DNA of 64,000 nucleotides from Firmicutes bacterium HGW-Firmicutes-14 (GTDB lineage: Bacteria; Bacillota; Thermincolia; Thermincolales; UBA2595), in the NCBI GenBank assembly GCA_002840275.1, contig PHAB01000002.1, positions 186,001 through 250,000 on the forward strand. The letters are read 5' to 3'. Positions 56,194 through 64,000 of this stretch are shown one piece after another (position 1 is the stretch's first letter; each line of letters starts with the position of its first letter). The notes under the pieces are model-generated. The model had not been told where the DNA came from and searched no databases. It saw only the letters and a list, made by a program, of their open reading frames with translations. Position numbers and translations under genes: made by a program.

Positions 56194-57330
56194 ATGGGCC
56201 GCATTGACCGCGGCATAAGGTTTGTTTGGGCGATTACCGCTGTTTTGGTTGTTGTCCTGACCGGATGTGGAAACACTGAAAACTATGAGAAACTAACAGC
56301 CGATATACTTGGTGATACCAGGCTGATTGCCCTTAAACCAATTACCGGGGAAGCGGCCGTGAAGACACTGGTATCTGTTAAGGCTGACGGTGATAACCTG
56401 GCCTTTGTTGACCTGGCAGAGGCATATGGGTTTGAGGTTTCCCCAGGCGGGCAGGAGATTGCCTATGTGGCTGATGATGGGATTTACCTGGTAAATGCGG
56501 CAGGAGGTGAGGGCCGGAAACTTACCGGGATGTCGCCCAGGTTTGACATGTTCGCTGAACAGAAAACCCTGATCGGCAAAACCATGGCCTGGTCTGCAGA
56601 CGGTAAACAACTGGCTTTTGTCTGCGGTGGGGACCTTTATGTAGTCCCTCTGGAAGGTGACGGAAGGCCACAGCCGGTAGCCAAGACAGACCCTGATATT
56701 ATTAAAATTGCCGATGGGGCGCCTGCCATGGCACCGAAGATCCGCGGGATAACCTGCCCGAATTGGATAGACAACGGAACCCTGGTCTACCAGGATTATT
56801 ATGCAAAATTCGACGGGCAGCTCACTGACCATTACAATATCATGCAGGTTAACACCGACGGCAGCGATAGGAAGGTACTTGTTGCGGGGGGTAAGGAACC
56901 ACTGGTTTCTCCTGACGGGACCAGGCTTTTATTTCACATGGAGACCAACCTGGGTGGAGATATCATGACAGCAAAAATAGACGGCACTGGGGCCCGTGTT
57001 CTGACGGGACTGCTCGATGCTGACCGTGAAACTATGCCCTATTCATGGTCCTTTGACGGTACATATGTGCTGTTTGACGGATTTGCAGCTGACCCGGGGA
57101 CGGGAAAACATAAAGCATTTTCAGGAAGGCCGGGTCCGGACAGCCAGGGTATCGACAGAGGGATAGCCACAGGACTTCCGTCTTGTTCTCCTGATGGTAA
57201 ATGGATTATTTATCCTGCGGCCGGGGGGCCCAAGCTGGTCAGGACCGGTGACGGCGGGTTTGCCTATGATACATCAAAGGCCTTTGCACCTTTGAAGGGT
57301 TTAAGCAGTATCTGCTGGGTTAAAGGATGA
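56194..57330 (+). CDS. TolB-like beta-propeller lipoprotein
   Basis: A 378-residue exported lipoprotein. The signal peptide (about residues 9-25) ends in LTGC, putting the lipidated Cys near residue 26. Behind it are repeated WD40/PD40-like blades with the SPGG.EIAYVADDGIYLV, SADGKQLAFVCGGDLYVV and SPDGKWIIYP patterns, as in TolB and DPP-IV propellers. No protease domain follows. Probably a cell-surface binding protein; the ligand is unknown. ATG 56194 follows GGGGGGTG at six bases; GTG 56185 overlaps the site. A terminator follows. Confidence 0.82.
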   Translation: MGRIDRGIRFVWAITAVLVVVLTGCGNTENYEKLTADILGDTRLIALKPITGEAAVKTLVSVKADGDNLAFVDLAEAYGFEVSPGGQEIAYVADDGIYLVNAAGGEGRKLTGMSPRFDMFAEQKTLIGKTMAWSADGKQLAFVCGGDLYVVPLEGDGRPQPVAKTDPDIIKIADGAPAMAPKIRGITCPNWIDNGTLVYQDYYAKFDGQLTDHYNIMQVNTDGSDRKVLVAGGKEPLVSPDGTRLLFHMETNLGGDIMTAKIDGTGARVLTGLLDADRETMPYSWSFDGTYVLFDGFAADPGTGKHKAFSGRPGPDSQGIDRGIATGLPSCSPDGKWIIYPAAGGPKLVRTGDGGFAYDTSKAFAPLKGLSSICWVKG

Positions 57331-57353
57331 TAACAATGTGAGGAATATCACAT

Positions 57354-57398
57354 CTGGGTGGAATCTGCTTCGCAGAGGAAACCCGGATTTTCTTTTAT
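57354..57398 (+). terminator. Terminator after the propeller lipoprotein
   Basis: CTGGGT (57354-57359) with ACCCGG (57381-57386) and an inner CTGC/GCAG stem (57365-57368 with 57372-57375), followed by ATTTTCTTTTA. Confidence 0.7.
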
Positions 57399-57472
57399 CA
57401 TTAAGAAAAGGAAATTGACCATAATAAGATAAAAGAGTTAAACATCCTGCAATTTAAGGAAGTGAATCTCAT

Positions 57473-58255
57473 ATGACTATAAACGGACATGGCAAAGACA
57501 ACATATTTTTGGATTTCGCTGAAGATTATGACCGTATGATAGATTGGGAAAAAAGGCTTAAGCGGGAAGAACCCTTCTTCAGAGAACTGTTTTCCGGTTC
57601 AGGTGCGGCCAGTGTCCTGGATGCTGCCTGTGGCACGGGGAAACATGCCATTATGTTTCGCTCATGGGGAATGCAGGCGGCGGGGGCTGATGTAAGCCGG
57701 GAGATGATCAGAAAGGCCCGGGAAAATGCCCGGAAGGAAGGCCTGGAAATAGATTTCCGGATTTCGGGGCTGGAAGAACTGGATTCGGTTTTTTCTGCAA
57801 GGTTTGATGCCGTGACCTGTATGGGCAATTCCCTGCCTCATATCAAGAACCAAGAGGGGCTGAGCCGGGCTTTTTCGGCAGTTTGCCGGGTTCTGGAGGA
57901 CGGTGGTATCTTTGCCCTCCAAATGAGGAATTACCGGAGGACATATGATATTAATGAGAGGTTTATGCCTCTCAATACTTACCAAGATGAAGGCAGGGAA
58001 TACCTTTATCTCAGGATGAATGACCTGGGTCCTGAACTGGTAAATTTTAATATCATAACTTTAGTCAGGGATGAAGGGGGAAAATGGTCTTACCGGGTCG
58101 AATCAGAAGAACTGAAGCCCTGGATGTCTGAAGACATAGAAATGAATTTGAGAAGGACGGGATTTACCGTGTCAGGTATATTCGGGGATTTGGCTTTTGG
58201 GCCTTTTAACCCCGCCGGATCGGTTGACCTGGTCATAACTGCCCGGAAGAAGTGA
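57473..58255 (+). CDS. Class I SAM-dependent methyltransferase
   Basis: A 260-residue methyltransferase. Motif I is VLDAACGTGKHA near residue 44, GADVSREMI ends strand 2, and DAVTCMGNSLPHI near residue 114 is motif IV-like. The latter resembles glycine/sarcosine N-methyltransferase-type enzymes, but the substrate is not known. It is unlike YqeM in the window except for the fold. ATG 57473. The CGGC gene follows after 25 bases, so they may be co-transcribed. Confidence 0.85.
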   Translation: MTINGHGKDNIFLDFAEDYDRMIDWEKRLKREEPFFRELFSGSGAASVLDAACGTGKHAIMFRSWGMQAAGADVSREMIRKARENARKEGLEIDFRISGLEELDSVFSARFDAVTCMGNSLPHIKNQEGLSRAFSAVCRVLEDGGIFALQMRNYRRTYDINERFMPLNTYQDEGREYLYLRMNDLGPELVNFNIITLVRDEGGKWSYRVESEELKPWMSEDIEMNLRRTGFTVSGIFGDLAFGPFNPAGSVDLVITARKK

Positions 58256-58280
58256 TCCGGGCATCTAAGGAGGAATTGAG

Positions 58281-58799
58281 ATGGATTGGACAAAGGAGGC
58301 CTTGTCTGAACTTGAAAAGGTACCGCGTTTTGTCCGGCACATGGCCAAAAGGGCCGTTGAAAAGGCGGCCCGGGAAGAAGGCGTGGAACCGGTTACACCG
58401 GAAATAGTACTGAAGACCAGGGAGAAGTACTTTTCCCTGGTGGGCAAGGATAAAGAAGGGGAAAAAAAAGTCACCAGGATTGCAGTTGTAAGGTGCCATA
58501 CTGTGGCTGAAGTGTGCCCTGGAGTGGGATGCCTCAAGGCCTTCAGCCACCGCAAACTTAATTTTGAAGAATATGGTCCTGATACCGAGCTTATAGGGTT
58601 TTTCACCTGTGGAGGATGTTCGGGCAGGAGAGTATCCCGACTGGTGGAGAAGCTGCTGGACCACGGGCTGGATATGGTTCACCTGAGTTCATGCATGTGT
58701 ATGAATGATGATGACTACCCCAGGTGCCCCTTCAAAAACCAGATTAAAAAGGCTGTTGAGGCCAAGGGAGTTAAAGTAGTGGAAGGGACCCACCACTAG
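58281..58799 (+). CDS. PCP_red-like domain fused to a CGGC-domain protein
   Basis: A 172-residue protein with two parts. Residues 1-50 (MDWTKEALSELEKVPRFVRH, then EKAAREEGVEPVTPEIV) match the small PCP_red-type helical domain first named from light-independent protochlorophyllide reductase. Residues 65-170 are a CGGC domain: CHTVAEVCPGVGC, FFTCGGCSGRR, SSCMCMNDDD and a final CPF. The eight or more Cys suggest metal or iron-sulfur binding. Function unknown. It lies 55 bases upstream of the siroheme reductase fusion, whose ferredoxin-like chemistry it might serve. Confidence 0.8.
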   Translation: MDWTKEALSELEKVPRFVRHMAKRAVEKAAREEGVEPVTPEIVLKTREKYFSLVGKDKEGEKKVTRIAVVRCHTVAEVCPGVGCLKAFSHRKLNFEEYGPDTELIGFFTCGGCSGRRVSRLVEKLLDHGLDMVHLSSCMCMNDDDYPRCPFKNQIKKAVEAKGVKVVEGTHH

Positions 58800-58854
58800 A
58801 CATAATTTTGGCCTGCCGGGTAAGAATATTATTGATGGAAGGAGGAGTAATATT

Positions 58855-59754
58855 ATGACAATTACCAGGGAAATGACTGTTGGTGATGTATTGAAGGCAA
58901 ACCCCAAGACCGCTGATGTGTTCCGTTCCATGGGCATGCACTGCCTGGGCTGTCCTTCCGCAACGGGGGAATCCATTGCCGGGGCAGCCAGGACCCATGG
59001 CTTGCCGGAGGAAGAACTGCTGAAAAAACTCAATGCCGTTGAACAAGGTGACATGTCTGATGATACCAGGAACCTTGCCCAACCGAGAGGGGCGGTACTG
59101 CAGAGGGATAAAACCACTTATGCCATTGTCCCTCATATGCCGGGAGGAATCACAAATTCTGCAACCCTGAGAAAAATCGCTGATGTGGCTGACAAGTTTA
59201 ATGCCGCGGCGCTGAAATGCACATCTGCCCAGAGGATTGCCATAGTGGGACTGAAGCATGAAGATGTGGAAAAGGCCTGGGATGAGCTGGAGATGGAACC
59301 TGCAGCAGCGGTCGGGCTCTGTATCAGGAGCATTAAAATATGTCCGGCTACAACCTTTTGTAAGCGTGGCCAGCAGGATGCCGTGGGCCTCGGGCTGGAA
59401 CTCGATAAGAGATACCACGGGATGGAACTGCCCAGCAAATTCAAAATGGCTGTCAGCGGGTGCCAGAACTCCTGCTCTGAACCGGCCGTCAGGGACATCG
59501 GGATTATGGGTACTCCCAAGGGCTATGTGGTCATGGTGGGTGGAAATGCCGGCCTGAAACCAAGGCTTGGCGATAAAATAGCTGCCCAGCTGGAACCAGA
59601 TGAGGTACTGGAACTGGTGGATAAGATAATCAACTGGTACCGGGAAAACGGTAAACGCAACGAACGGGTCGGTGAACTCATCGACCGGGTCGGATTGGAA
59701 AAATTCAGGCAGGATGTCCTGGGTTCAGCACAGCCTGTAAGGGCAGAAGTATAA
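58855..59754 (+). CDS. DUF1858 domain fused to a half-size sulfite/nitrite reductase
   Basis: A 299-residue fusion. Residues 1-65 are a DUF1858 domain (MTVGDVLKANP; GMHCLGCPSATGESI, with the C-x2-C pair). Residues 85-290 are a single nitrite/sulfite reductase repeat. The siroheme-[4Fe-4S] ligand set is complete: CPATTFC (C-x5-C) near residue 163 and SGCQNSC (C-x3-C) near residue 203. The half length resembles small assimilatory-type, low-spin siroheme proteins. Reaction unknown; six-electron reduction of sulfite or nitrite is possible. No siroheme or sulfate genes are nearby. ATG 58855 follows GGAAGGAGGAG. A terminator follows. Confidence 0.88.
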   Translation: MTITREMTVGDVLKANPKTADVFRSMGMHCLGCPSATGESIAGAARTHGLPEEELLKKLNAVEQGDMSDDTRNLAQPRGAVLQRDKTTYAIVPHMPGGITNSATLRKIADVADKFNAAALKCTSAQRIAIVGLKHEDVEKAWDELEMEPAAAVGLCIRSIKICPATTFCKRGQQDAVGLGLELDKRYHGMELPSKFKMAVSGCQNSCSEPAVRDIGIMGTPKGYVVMVGGNAGLKPRLGDKIAAQLEPDEVLELVDKIINWYRENGKRNERVGELIDRVGLEKFRQDVLGSAQPVRAEV

Positions 59755-59805
59755 GATATAACAACGCCTATTTATAGTACGATTAAACAATGAAAATCAT
59801 GTTGG

Positions 59806-59843
59806 GTGACTTATAACTTAAATAGTTATTGGTCACTTTTTTT
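59806..59843 (+). terminator. Terminator after the siroheme reductase fusion
   Basis: GTGACTTATAACT (59806-59818) pairs with AGTTATTGGTCAC (59824-59836) apart from two bases, then seven T's. Confidence 0.8.
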
Positions 59844-59870
59844 GTGCTTGGTAAACATCATTTATATATC

Positions 59871-59901
59871 AAAAAAAAGGAACCAACTCTTACGAGCCGG
59901 C
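59871..59901 (-). terminator. Terminator of the small minus-strand gene
   Basis: On the minus strand a G-T-rich stem (GGCCGGCTC with GAGTTGGTT) is followed by CC and eight T's. Confidence 0.6.
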
Positions 59902-59902
59902 C

Positions 59903-60016
59903 CTATTTCGGTTTCTTATCTTTAGAGGGGGATTTCTTCTTTTTCAGTGAATCCAGGTATCTCTGGTAAAGTTTCAGGTTGGATTCCACCTGTTTAAGCA
60001 AAGCCGGTTTATTCAT
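59903..60016 (-). CDS. Very small Lys-rich protein
   Basis: A 37-residue protein (MNKPALLKQVESNLKLYQ..., then a tail of Lys, Ser and Pro). It is helical in the first two thirds and strongly basic at the end. The start is fixed by GGAGGTAAAACA in front of ATG 60016, one of the best ribosome binding sites in the window, and a terminator follows. A longer frame to 60085 has no site. Family not recognised. Nucleic-acid binding is a guess from charge only. Confidence 0.6.
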   Translation of the reverse strand: MNKPALLKQVESNLKLYQRYLDSLKKKKSPSKDKKPK

Positions 60017-60159
60017 TGTTTTACCTCCGCTTTGGTTTTCATTACCAGTATAACCGGAAAATGATTTTTTATTCATGTATGACAAATTATGACAAAAAAA
60101 TTAATAGTTGTAAGTTATAATGTATAAGGTTAAGAAAATTTGCAGGTGAGGTGGAACCG

Positions 60160-60834
60160 GTGGTTGGGTATGAGAGGAAACATGTCGTTTTAGGGGTAAT
60201 CCTGGTTTGTGCGATTCTATTCGGCGCAGGGTACAAGGTTTCTGAGGTAAGGATCAGGAGCACCCTAAAACCCGTCATTTCCCAAGAAAGTACAAACCCA
60301 CTGAAAGAAGAAAAACCCCGGGAGGTGACGGTCCACGTCACCGGGGCTGTTGAAAAGCCCGGGGTATACACCTTTCCCGAAGGAAGCCGGGTCATGGATA
60401 GCATATACAAGGCTGTTCCCCTTAAAGAGGCTGACCTGTCATATATTAATCTTGCGGAAGTACTGGCAGACCAACAACAGGTTACTGTGCCGGCCAGGGC
60501 AGAAGAAGACCCTGCCAGCGGCAGCTCCGGCGCTGGTTCAGGGGGGACTTCGGGAGGAAGTTCAGTGGCAAGTTCCAGTGCAAATTCCGGGGCCAAACCG
60601 GCGGTCCCTGCCGGCCGGGGGCCCGAATACGGCTGGACGAATGGCAAAATTAATATCAATACCGCAGGGGCGGAGCTGCTGGAAACCCTGCCGGGCATAG
60701 GCCCGGCAACGGCCCGGAAGATTATTGACTACAGGAATGAAAACGGCAGGTTCGGAAATATCTCGGAGATAGTCCGGGTTCCTGGGATTGGAGAAAAGAA
60801 GTTTGCCCAGATAAAAGAGAAAATTTCTGTTTGA
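60160..60834 (+). CDS. comEA: Competence protein ComEA
   Basis: Membrane-anchored DNA receptor for transformation, 224 residues. Basic head and one transmembrane helix (about residues 8-26), an SLBB domain (VHVTGAVEKPGVYTFPEGSR near residue 65), a Ser/Gly-rich linker (about residues 120-150) and a C-terminal helix-hairpin-helix domain (INTAGAELLETLPGIGPATA). GTG 60160 is preferred because GAGGTGG stands five bases upstream; GTG 60151 overlaps it. Followed directly by comEC. Confidence 0.94.
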   Translation: MVGYERKHVVLGVILVCAILFGAGYKVSEVRIRSTLKPVISQESTNPLKEEKPREVTVHVTGAVEKPGVYTFPEGSRVMDSIYKAVPLKEADLSYINLAEVLADQQQVTVPARAEEDPASGSSGAGSGGTSGGSSVASSSANSGAKPAVPAGRGPEYGWTNGKININTAGAELLETLPGIGPATARKIIDYRNENGRFGNISEIVRVPGIGEKKFAQIKEKISV

Positions 60835-60842
60835 GGTGGGAC

Positions 60843-63278
60843 ATGTCCAGGCCTTTGGTTGTCGCCCTGTTTGCTTATATTTCCGGGATAATTATCGGCC
60901 GTTTCTGTCAGCCTCCGGTGGTTATCACGGTGTTGGCAGGGATAGCGGCGCTCTTGGCCGGGTTATATAATGCATTCAGGGCATGGAGAAAAGAAAGTAT
61001 CTATTTTTATATCGTCATTGCTGTCCTGGGCATATTAATGTTCCAGTGGGAAGCAGTGAGGGACAGGGGAACAATCGGCTGCCTGGCAGGCAAAAAAATT
61101 GTCCTGGCGGGGACTGTATGCCGGGAACCGGATGTCAGGTCCTATGGGGTCAATTACGTGGTAAGGGTAGAGGAAATTATAGGGGGCGGATTTGAAGATG
61201 AACCCGGTGAAGAGCCTGAGGAAGGGTCTGAGAAAGGGCCTGAGGATGAACTAAAAGGCCGTGTTCTGTTAACCATATACAGACCGGAAGCGGAATACTC
61301 CTACGGGGACCGGCTGCAGATCAAGGGTGTGCCGGAGAAACCGGGAGAGCCAGGCAACCCAGGGGATTTTGATTACAGGGAATACCTGGAGGATAAGGGA
61401 ATCCAGCTTGTCATAAAGGACAGGTATGGCGCCGGGATACGGAAAATAGGCACCGGGGATAAGAATCCCCTTCTGGATTTCAGTATCAGGTTTAAACAGA
61501 GGCTGGTGTCAGTTATCCGGGCTACCATGCCTGAACCGGAAGCCGGATTGCTGGAAGGGGTGCTTTTTGGTTCCCGCGGCCGGATTGACCGGCAGTCCCG
61601 TGAAGACTTTGCTCTGACCGGGACGGTGCATGTGATGTCGGTTTCAGGATACCATGCCGGCCTTGTGGCAGGACTCTGCCTGCTTATGGCCGAACTTGCG
61701 GGGCTTGGCCGGCCGGCTGTAACCATCCTGACTGCGGCAGTGACAGGATTTTATGCCCTGATGGCAGGGGCAGGTTTGCCGGTTGTAAGGGCGGTGGTTA
61801 TGATATGGGTACTGCTCCTGGCCCGGTGCCTGAAGAGAAATTATGACTGGCCCAGTTCTTTAGGCCTGGCAGCCCTGGTAATACTCTCCTTTAATCCCGG
61901 TGCGCTCTTTAGCGCCGGGTTGCAGCTGTCTTTTGCCGCTACGTGGGGGATTTTTTACCTGGCCCCTTTGTTCAGAAAACCCTTTTCTTTTTGCTCCGGC
62001 TTTGCACCGGGTATGGCCGCAAGTGTGGCTGCCCAGGCGGCGGTACTGCCCCTGGCGGTATATTACTTTAACTTTTTTTCCCTCATCTCCCTTCCGGCCA
62101 ACTTGGTAATTGTGCCTCTGATCAGCCTGGCCATGCTCCTGGGAGGAACTGCCGCCCTGGCCGGATTGTTGTGGCTCCCCCCGGCAGAATTAATCAACAT
62201 CACCACCGGAATTATCATCCGGTTGGCCCTCGAAACCGCCCGCATCCTTTCAGACCTTCCGTATGCCGCGGTTTCTGTCCGGTCGCCGCCGGTTTACCTG
62301 ATTGCCTGTTACTACCTGTTAGTTATTGTTATTGTTGAATTTTTCAGGAACCGGAGGGTCAACCTAACGGTCAGGAGGTTCTGGACGGTGAACCGGCGCC
62401 GCCTGGTCCTGGCAGCATTGACGGTTACTGCTGCCCTGATATGGACCGGTATAGTATACGGCGGGGATAATGACCTTGAAGTGACTTTTCTCGATGTGGG
62501 GCAGGGGGATGCCGCCGTGATGGAGATTAGCGGCGGGTATCATATTGTTATTGATACAGGCGGTATTCAGGACGGTTTACCATCCGGCAGCGGCCCGGGT
62601 GAGCGGGTCCTTGTGCCGTTTTTAAGACGGAAGGGAATTAACAGCATTGACCTTCTGCTGCTGAGTCACCCCCATGCGGACCATATCCAGGGTGCAGATG
62701 CACTATTGAAGAATTTCCCGGTGAATATGGTTGTTGTGAGCCCATTATTTGATGAAAACCCTGACGGGGCGCGGCTGCTAAAAAGTTTTGCAGATGAAGG
62801 GAGCCAAATCAGGGAAATCAGTAGAGGAGAAAGAGTGCTTTTCGGCGAAAATACTTACATTGAGATATTGAGCCCTGCCGGAGACCGGGTTATTGGAAAC
62901 GGGGATTACAGCGAAAATGACGGTTCCCTTGTGATTAGGTTCTGTTACGGGGATTTCCGCTTGCTCTTCACCGGTGATGCCGAGCAGGGGCCATTGGGGG
63001 AACTGTCCCGGTTTCCCGGTTCTGTAGAGGCAGATATTGTCAAGGTCCCCCATCATGGGAGCAGGAATGGGTGGACAGAGAGTTTTTACCGGGCTGCCGG
63101 GCCAAGACTGGCAGTTATCAGTGTCGGTCCCAACAAATTCGGGCATCCTTCGCCGGAAGTGCTGAACGGATTCTCGCGCCTCGGTATCCCTGTATTGAGG
63201 ACAGATCTGAACGGCGCGGTAATTATAAAATCCAACGGGCGTGGTTATACGACAGAAACTGTTAAAGGGATTGATTAG
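60843..63278 (+). CDS. comEC: DNA uptake channel protein ComEC/Rec2
   Basis: Integral membrane protein that carries single-stranded DNA into the cell, 811 residues. An N-terminal OB-type region carries a Glu-rich insert (EDEPGEEPEEGSEKGPEDE near residue 120), a multi-helix competence domain is in the middle (VMSVSGYHAGLVAGL), and a C-terminal metallo-beta-lactamase fold has LLSHPHADHIQGAD near residue 610, a possible nuclease. ATG 60843 lies close after AGGTGG; TTG 60831 is an alternative start. The gene is intact, so DNA uptake is plausible, though no pilus genes are in view. Confidence 0.95.
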   Translation: MSRPLVVALFAYISGIIIGRFCQPPVVITVLAGIAALLAGLYNAFRAWRKESIYFYIVIAVLGILMFQWEAVRDRGTIGCLAGKKIVLAGTVCREPDVRSYGVNYVVRVEEIIGGGFEDEPGEEPEEGSEKGPEDELKGRVLLTIYRPEAEYSYGDRLQIKGVPEKPGEPGNPGDFDYREYLEDKGIQLVIKDRYGAGIRKIGTGDKNPLLDFSIRFKQRLVSVIRATMPEPEAGLLEGVLFGSRGRIDRQSREDFALTGTVHVMSVSGYHAGLVAGLCLLMAELAGLGRPAVTILTAAVTGFYALMAGAGLPVVRAVVMIWVLLLARCLKRNYDWPSSLGLAALVILSFNPGALFSAGLQLSFAATWGIFYLAPLFRKPFSFCSGFAPGMAASVAAQAAVLPLAVYYFNFFSLISLPANLVIVPLISLAMLLGGTAALAGLLWLPPAELINITTGIIIRLALETARILSDLPYAAVSVRSPPVYLIACYYLLVIVIVEFFRNRRVNLTVRRFWTVNRRRLVLAALTVTAALIWTGIVYGGDNDLEVTFLDVGQGDAAVMEISGGYHIVIDTGGIQDGLPSGSGPGERVLVPFLRRKGINSIDLLLLSHPHADHIQGADALLKNFPVNMVVVSPLFDENPDGARLLKSFADEGSQIREISRGERVLFGENTYIEILSPAGDRVIGNGDYSENDGSLVIRFCYGDFRLLFTGDAEQGPLGELSRFPGSVEADIVKVPHHGSRNGWTESFYRAAGPRLAVISVGPNKFGHPSPEVLNGFSRLGIPVLRTDLNGAVIIKSNGRGYTTETVKGID

Positions 63279-63279
63279 A

Positions 63280-64000
63280 TTGGATTACACTGCACTGGAT
63301 AAAAGCCTGCAAAGGCAGGTCATATCACCTGTTTATCTCTTTTACGGGGAAGAGACATATATGAGGGATTTTTACCTGAACCGGTTCAAACTCCTAATCC
63401 CCGAAGAATACAGGGATTTCAACCTGGATATCCTGGATGGACGGGAGACCGGGATTGAAACCATTGTCAATATAGCCGGTACCCTGCCTTTTCTGAGTGA
63501 TAAGAGGCTGGTTATCGTGAAGAACGCGGATTTTTTCAAAGCCAGGCGCAAAGGCCAGGGAAAGAATACAGGCAAGAGTGAGGAAGGTACCGGAAACGGG
63601 GACAAGGTCCCTGATACCGATAACAGTGAAGAGAGCGGGGAGGACAGGAGCGGGGAAGATTCAGGCATGAAAGTCCTGGAAGCGTACCTGGCAGATCCGT
63701 CAATCTCAACATGCCTGATTTTCTGCAGTGATTCTGTGGACAAAAAACGCAGAATATATAAGAACATTGAAAAGTGCGGCCAGGTGGTCCAGTTTTCTTC
63801 CCTCCGAAACAGGGAGCTGAACCAGTGGATTGACAGCAGGGCCAGAAAACTGGGAATGATCATCGAACCCCAGGCATCTGCGGGGTTAATTGCGGCGGTG
63901 GGCAACAACCTGCGCCAGCTCAGCTCCGAACTGAAAAAACTGGCGTGCTACACATCAGGGGCCAAGATTACTGCTTCCGATGTAAAACTGATGGTAAGCA
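63280..64000 (+). CDS. holA: DNA polymerase III subunit delta, 3'-truncated by window edge
   Basis: Clamp-loader subunit that opens the beta sliding clamp. The frame starts at TTG 63280 (AAGGGA nine bases upstream), two bases after the comEC stop, and is open to the window end: 240 residues of an expected ~340. The N-terminal YLFYGEETYMRDFYL and the AAA+-like segments FCSDSVDKKRR and GNNLRQLSSELKKL are typical. An acidic, low-complexity insert of about 35 residues (bases 63558-63665, rich in Glu, Ser, Gly and Asp) breaks the first domain. The comEC-holA order is conserved in Firmicutes. Confidence 0.93.
   Translation, partial: MDYTALDKSLQRQVISPVYLFYGEETYMRDFYLNRFKLLIPEEYRDFNLDILDGRETGIETIVNIAGTLPFLSDKRLVIVKNADFFKARRKGQGKNTGKSEEGTGNGDKVPDTDNSEESGEDRSGEDSGMKVLEAYLADPSISTCLIFCSDSVDKKRRIYKNIEKCGQVVQFSSLRNRELNQWIDSRARKLGMIIEPQASAGLIAAVGNNLRQLSSELKKLACYTSGAKITASDVKLMVS

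Overview
The window is chromosomal DNA from an endospore-forming, rod-shaped anaerobe of the Firmicutes, most like the Peptococcaceae/Desulfotomaculum group of the Clostridia. That placement is an inference from gene content and order. The evidence is SpoIVFA/SpoIVFB, a Spo0B-like gene beside obgE, a GerA-type germination operon, mreBCD-PBP2-minCDE-rodA, T-box leaders, a Rex repressor, a NuoEF-type flavin/iron-sulfur module and a siroheme reductase fusion. Nearly all genes lie on the + strand. No tRNA, rRNA, CRISPR array, prophage or intact insertion sequence was seen.

Layout. 0-4.2 kb: the 3' part of lon, ysxC, a Na/Ca-exchanger-type carrier and a small membrane protein. 4.2-10 kb: a strong promoter and a valine T-box, then an Imm53-like gene, valS, folC and a SPOR-domain protein. 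10-15 kb: rex, a decayed chemoreceptor gene, and nuoE, nuoF and [2Fe-2S] protein genes with no catalytic oxidoreductase subunit beside them. 15.2-24.3 kb: maf, radC, mreBCD, PBP2, minCDE and rodA (cell shape and division-site placement). 24.3-31 kb: a small HExxH protein, spoIVFA/spoIVFB, two radical-SAM-related genes and rng. 31-33.4 kb, minus strand: three tandem paralogous membrane proteins and an alpha/beta hydrolase. 33.4-34.5 kb: rplU, prp, rpmA. 34.7-41.7 kb: fixC-fixX and a ger operon with two permease genes, the first broken by an in-frame TGA. 41.7-50.4 kb: spo0B-like, obgE, yhbY, proBA, nadD, an RRM protein, yqeK, rsfS, an S1/winged-helix protein and yqeM. 50.4-55 kb: a leucine T-box, an acyl-CoA ligase and leuS. 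55-60 kb: an accessory stretch with a large palindrome, hypothetical genes, a beta-propeller lipoprotein, a methyltransferase, a CGGC protein and a DUF1858-siroheme reductase fusion. 60-64 kb: comEA, comEC and the start of holA.

How the genes work together. Most of the window is conserved housekeeping synteny: envelope elongation (mre, PBP2, rodA), division-site selection (min), ribosome assembly (ysxC, rplU, prp, rpmA, obgE, yhbY, rsfS), proline and NAD synthesis, and DNA uptake. Accessory modules are inserted into this frame, notably between rng and rplU and between rpmA and spo0B.

The points most worth a second look are: two tRNA-sensing T-box leaders that each have a non-synthetase gene before the synthetase; a fixC reading frame with no AUG, GUG or UUG start before its FAD motif; a germination permease with an in-frame TGA; a MinC whose N-terminal domain is replaced by a charged linker; the paralog triplet; the DUF1858-siroheme reductase fusion next to a PCP_red-CGGC fusion; and a 113-bp nested palindrome after leuS. 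No entirely new defence or mobile system could be shown. Several start codons were chosen from ribosome binding sites and family alignment, as noted in each entry.
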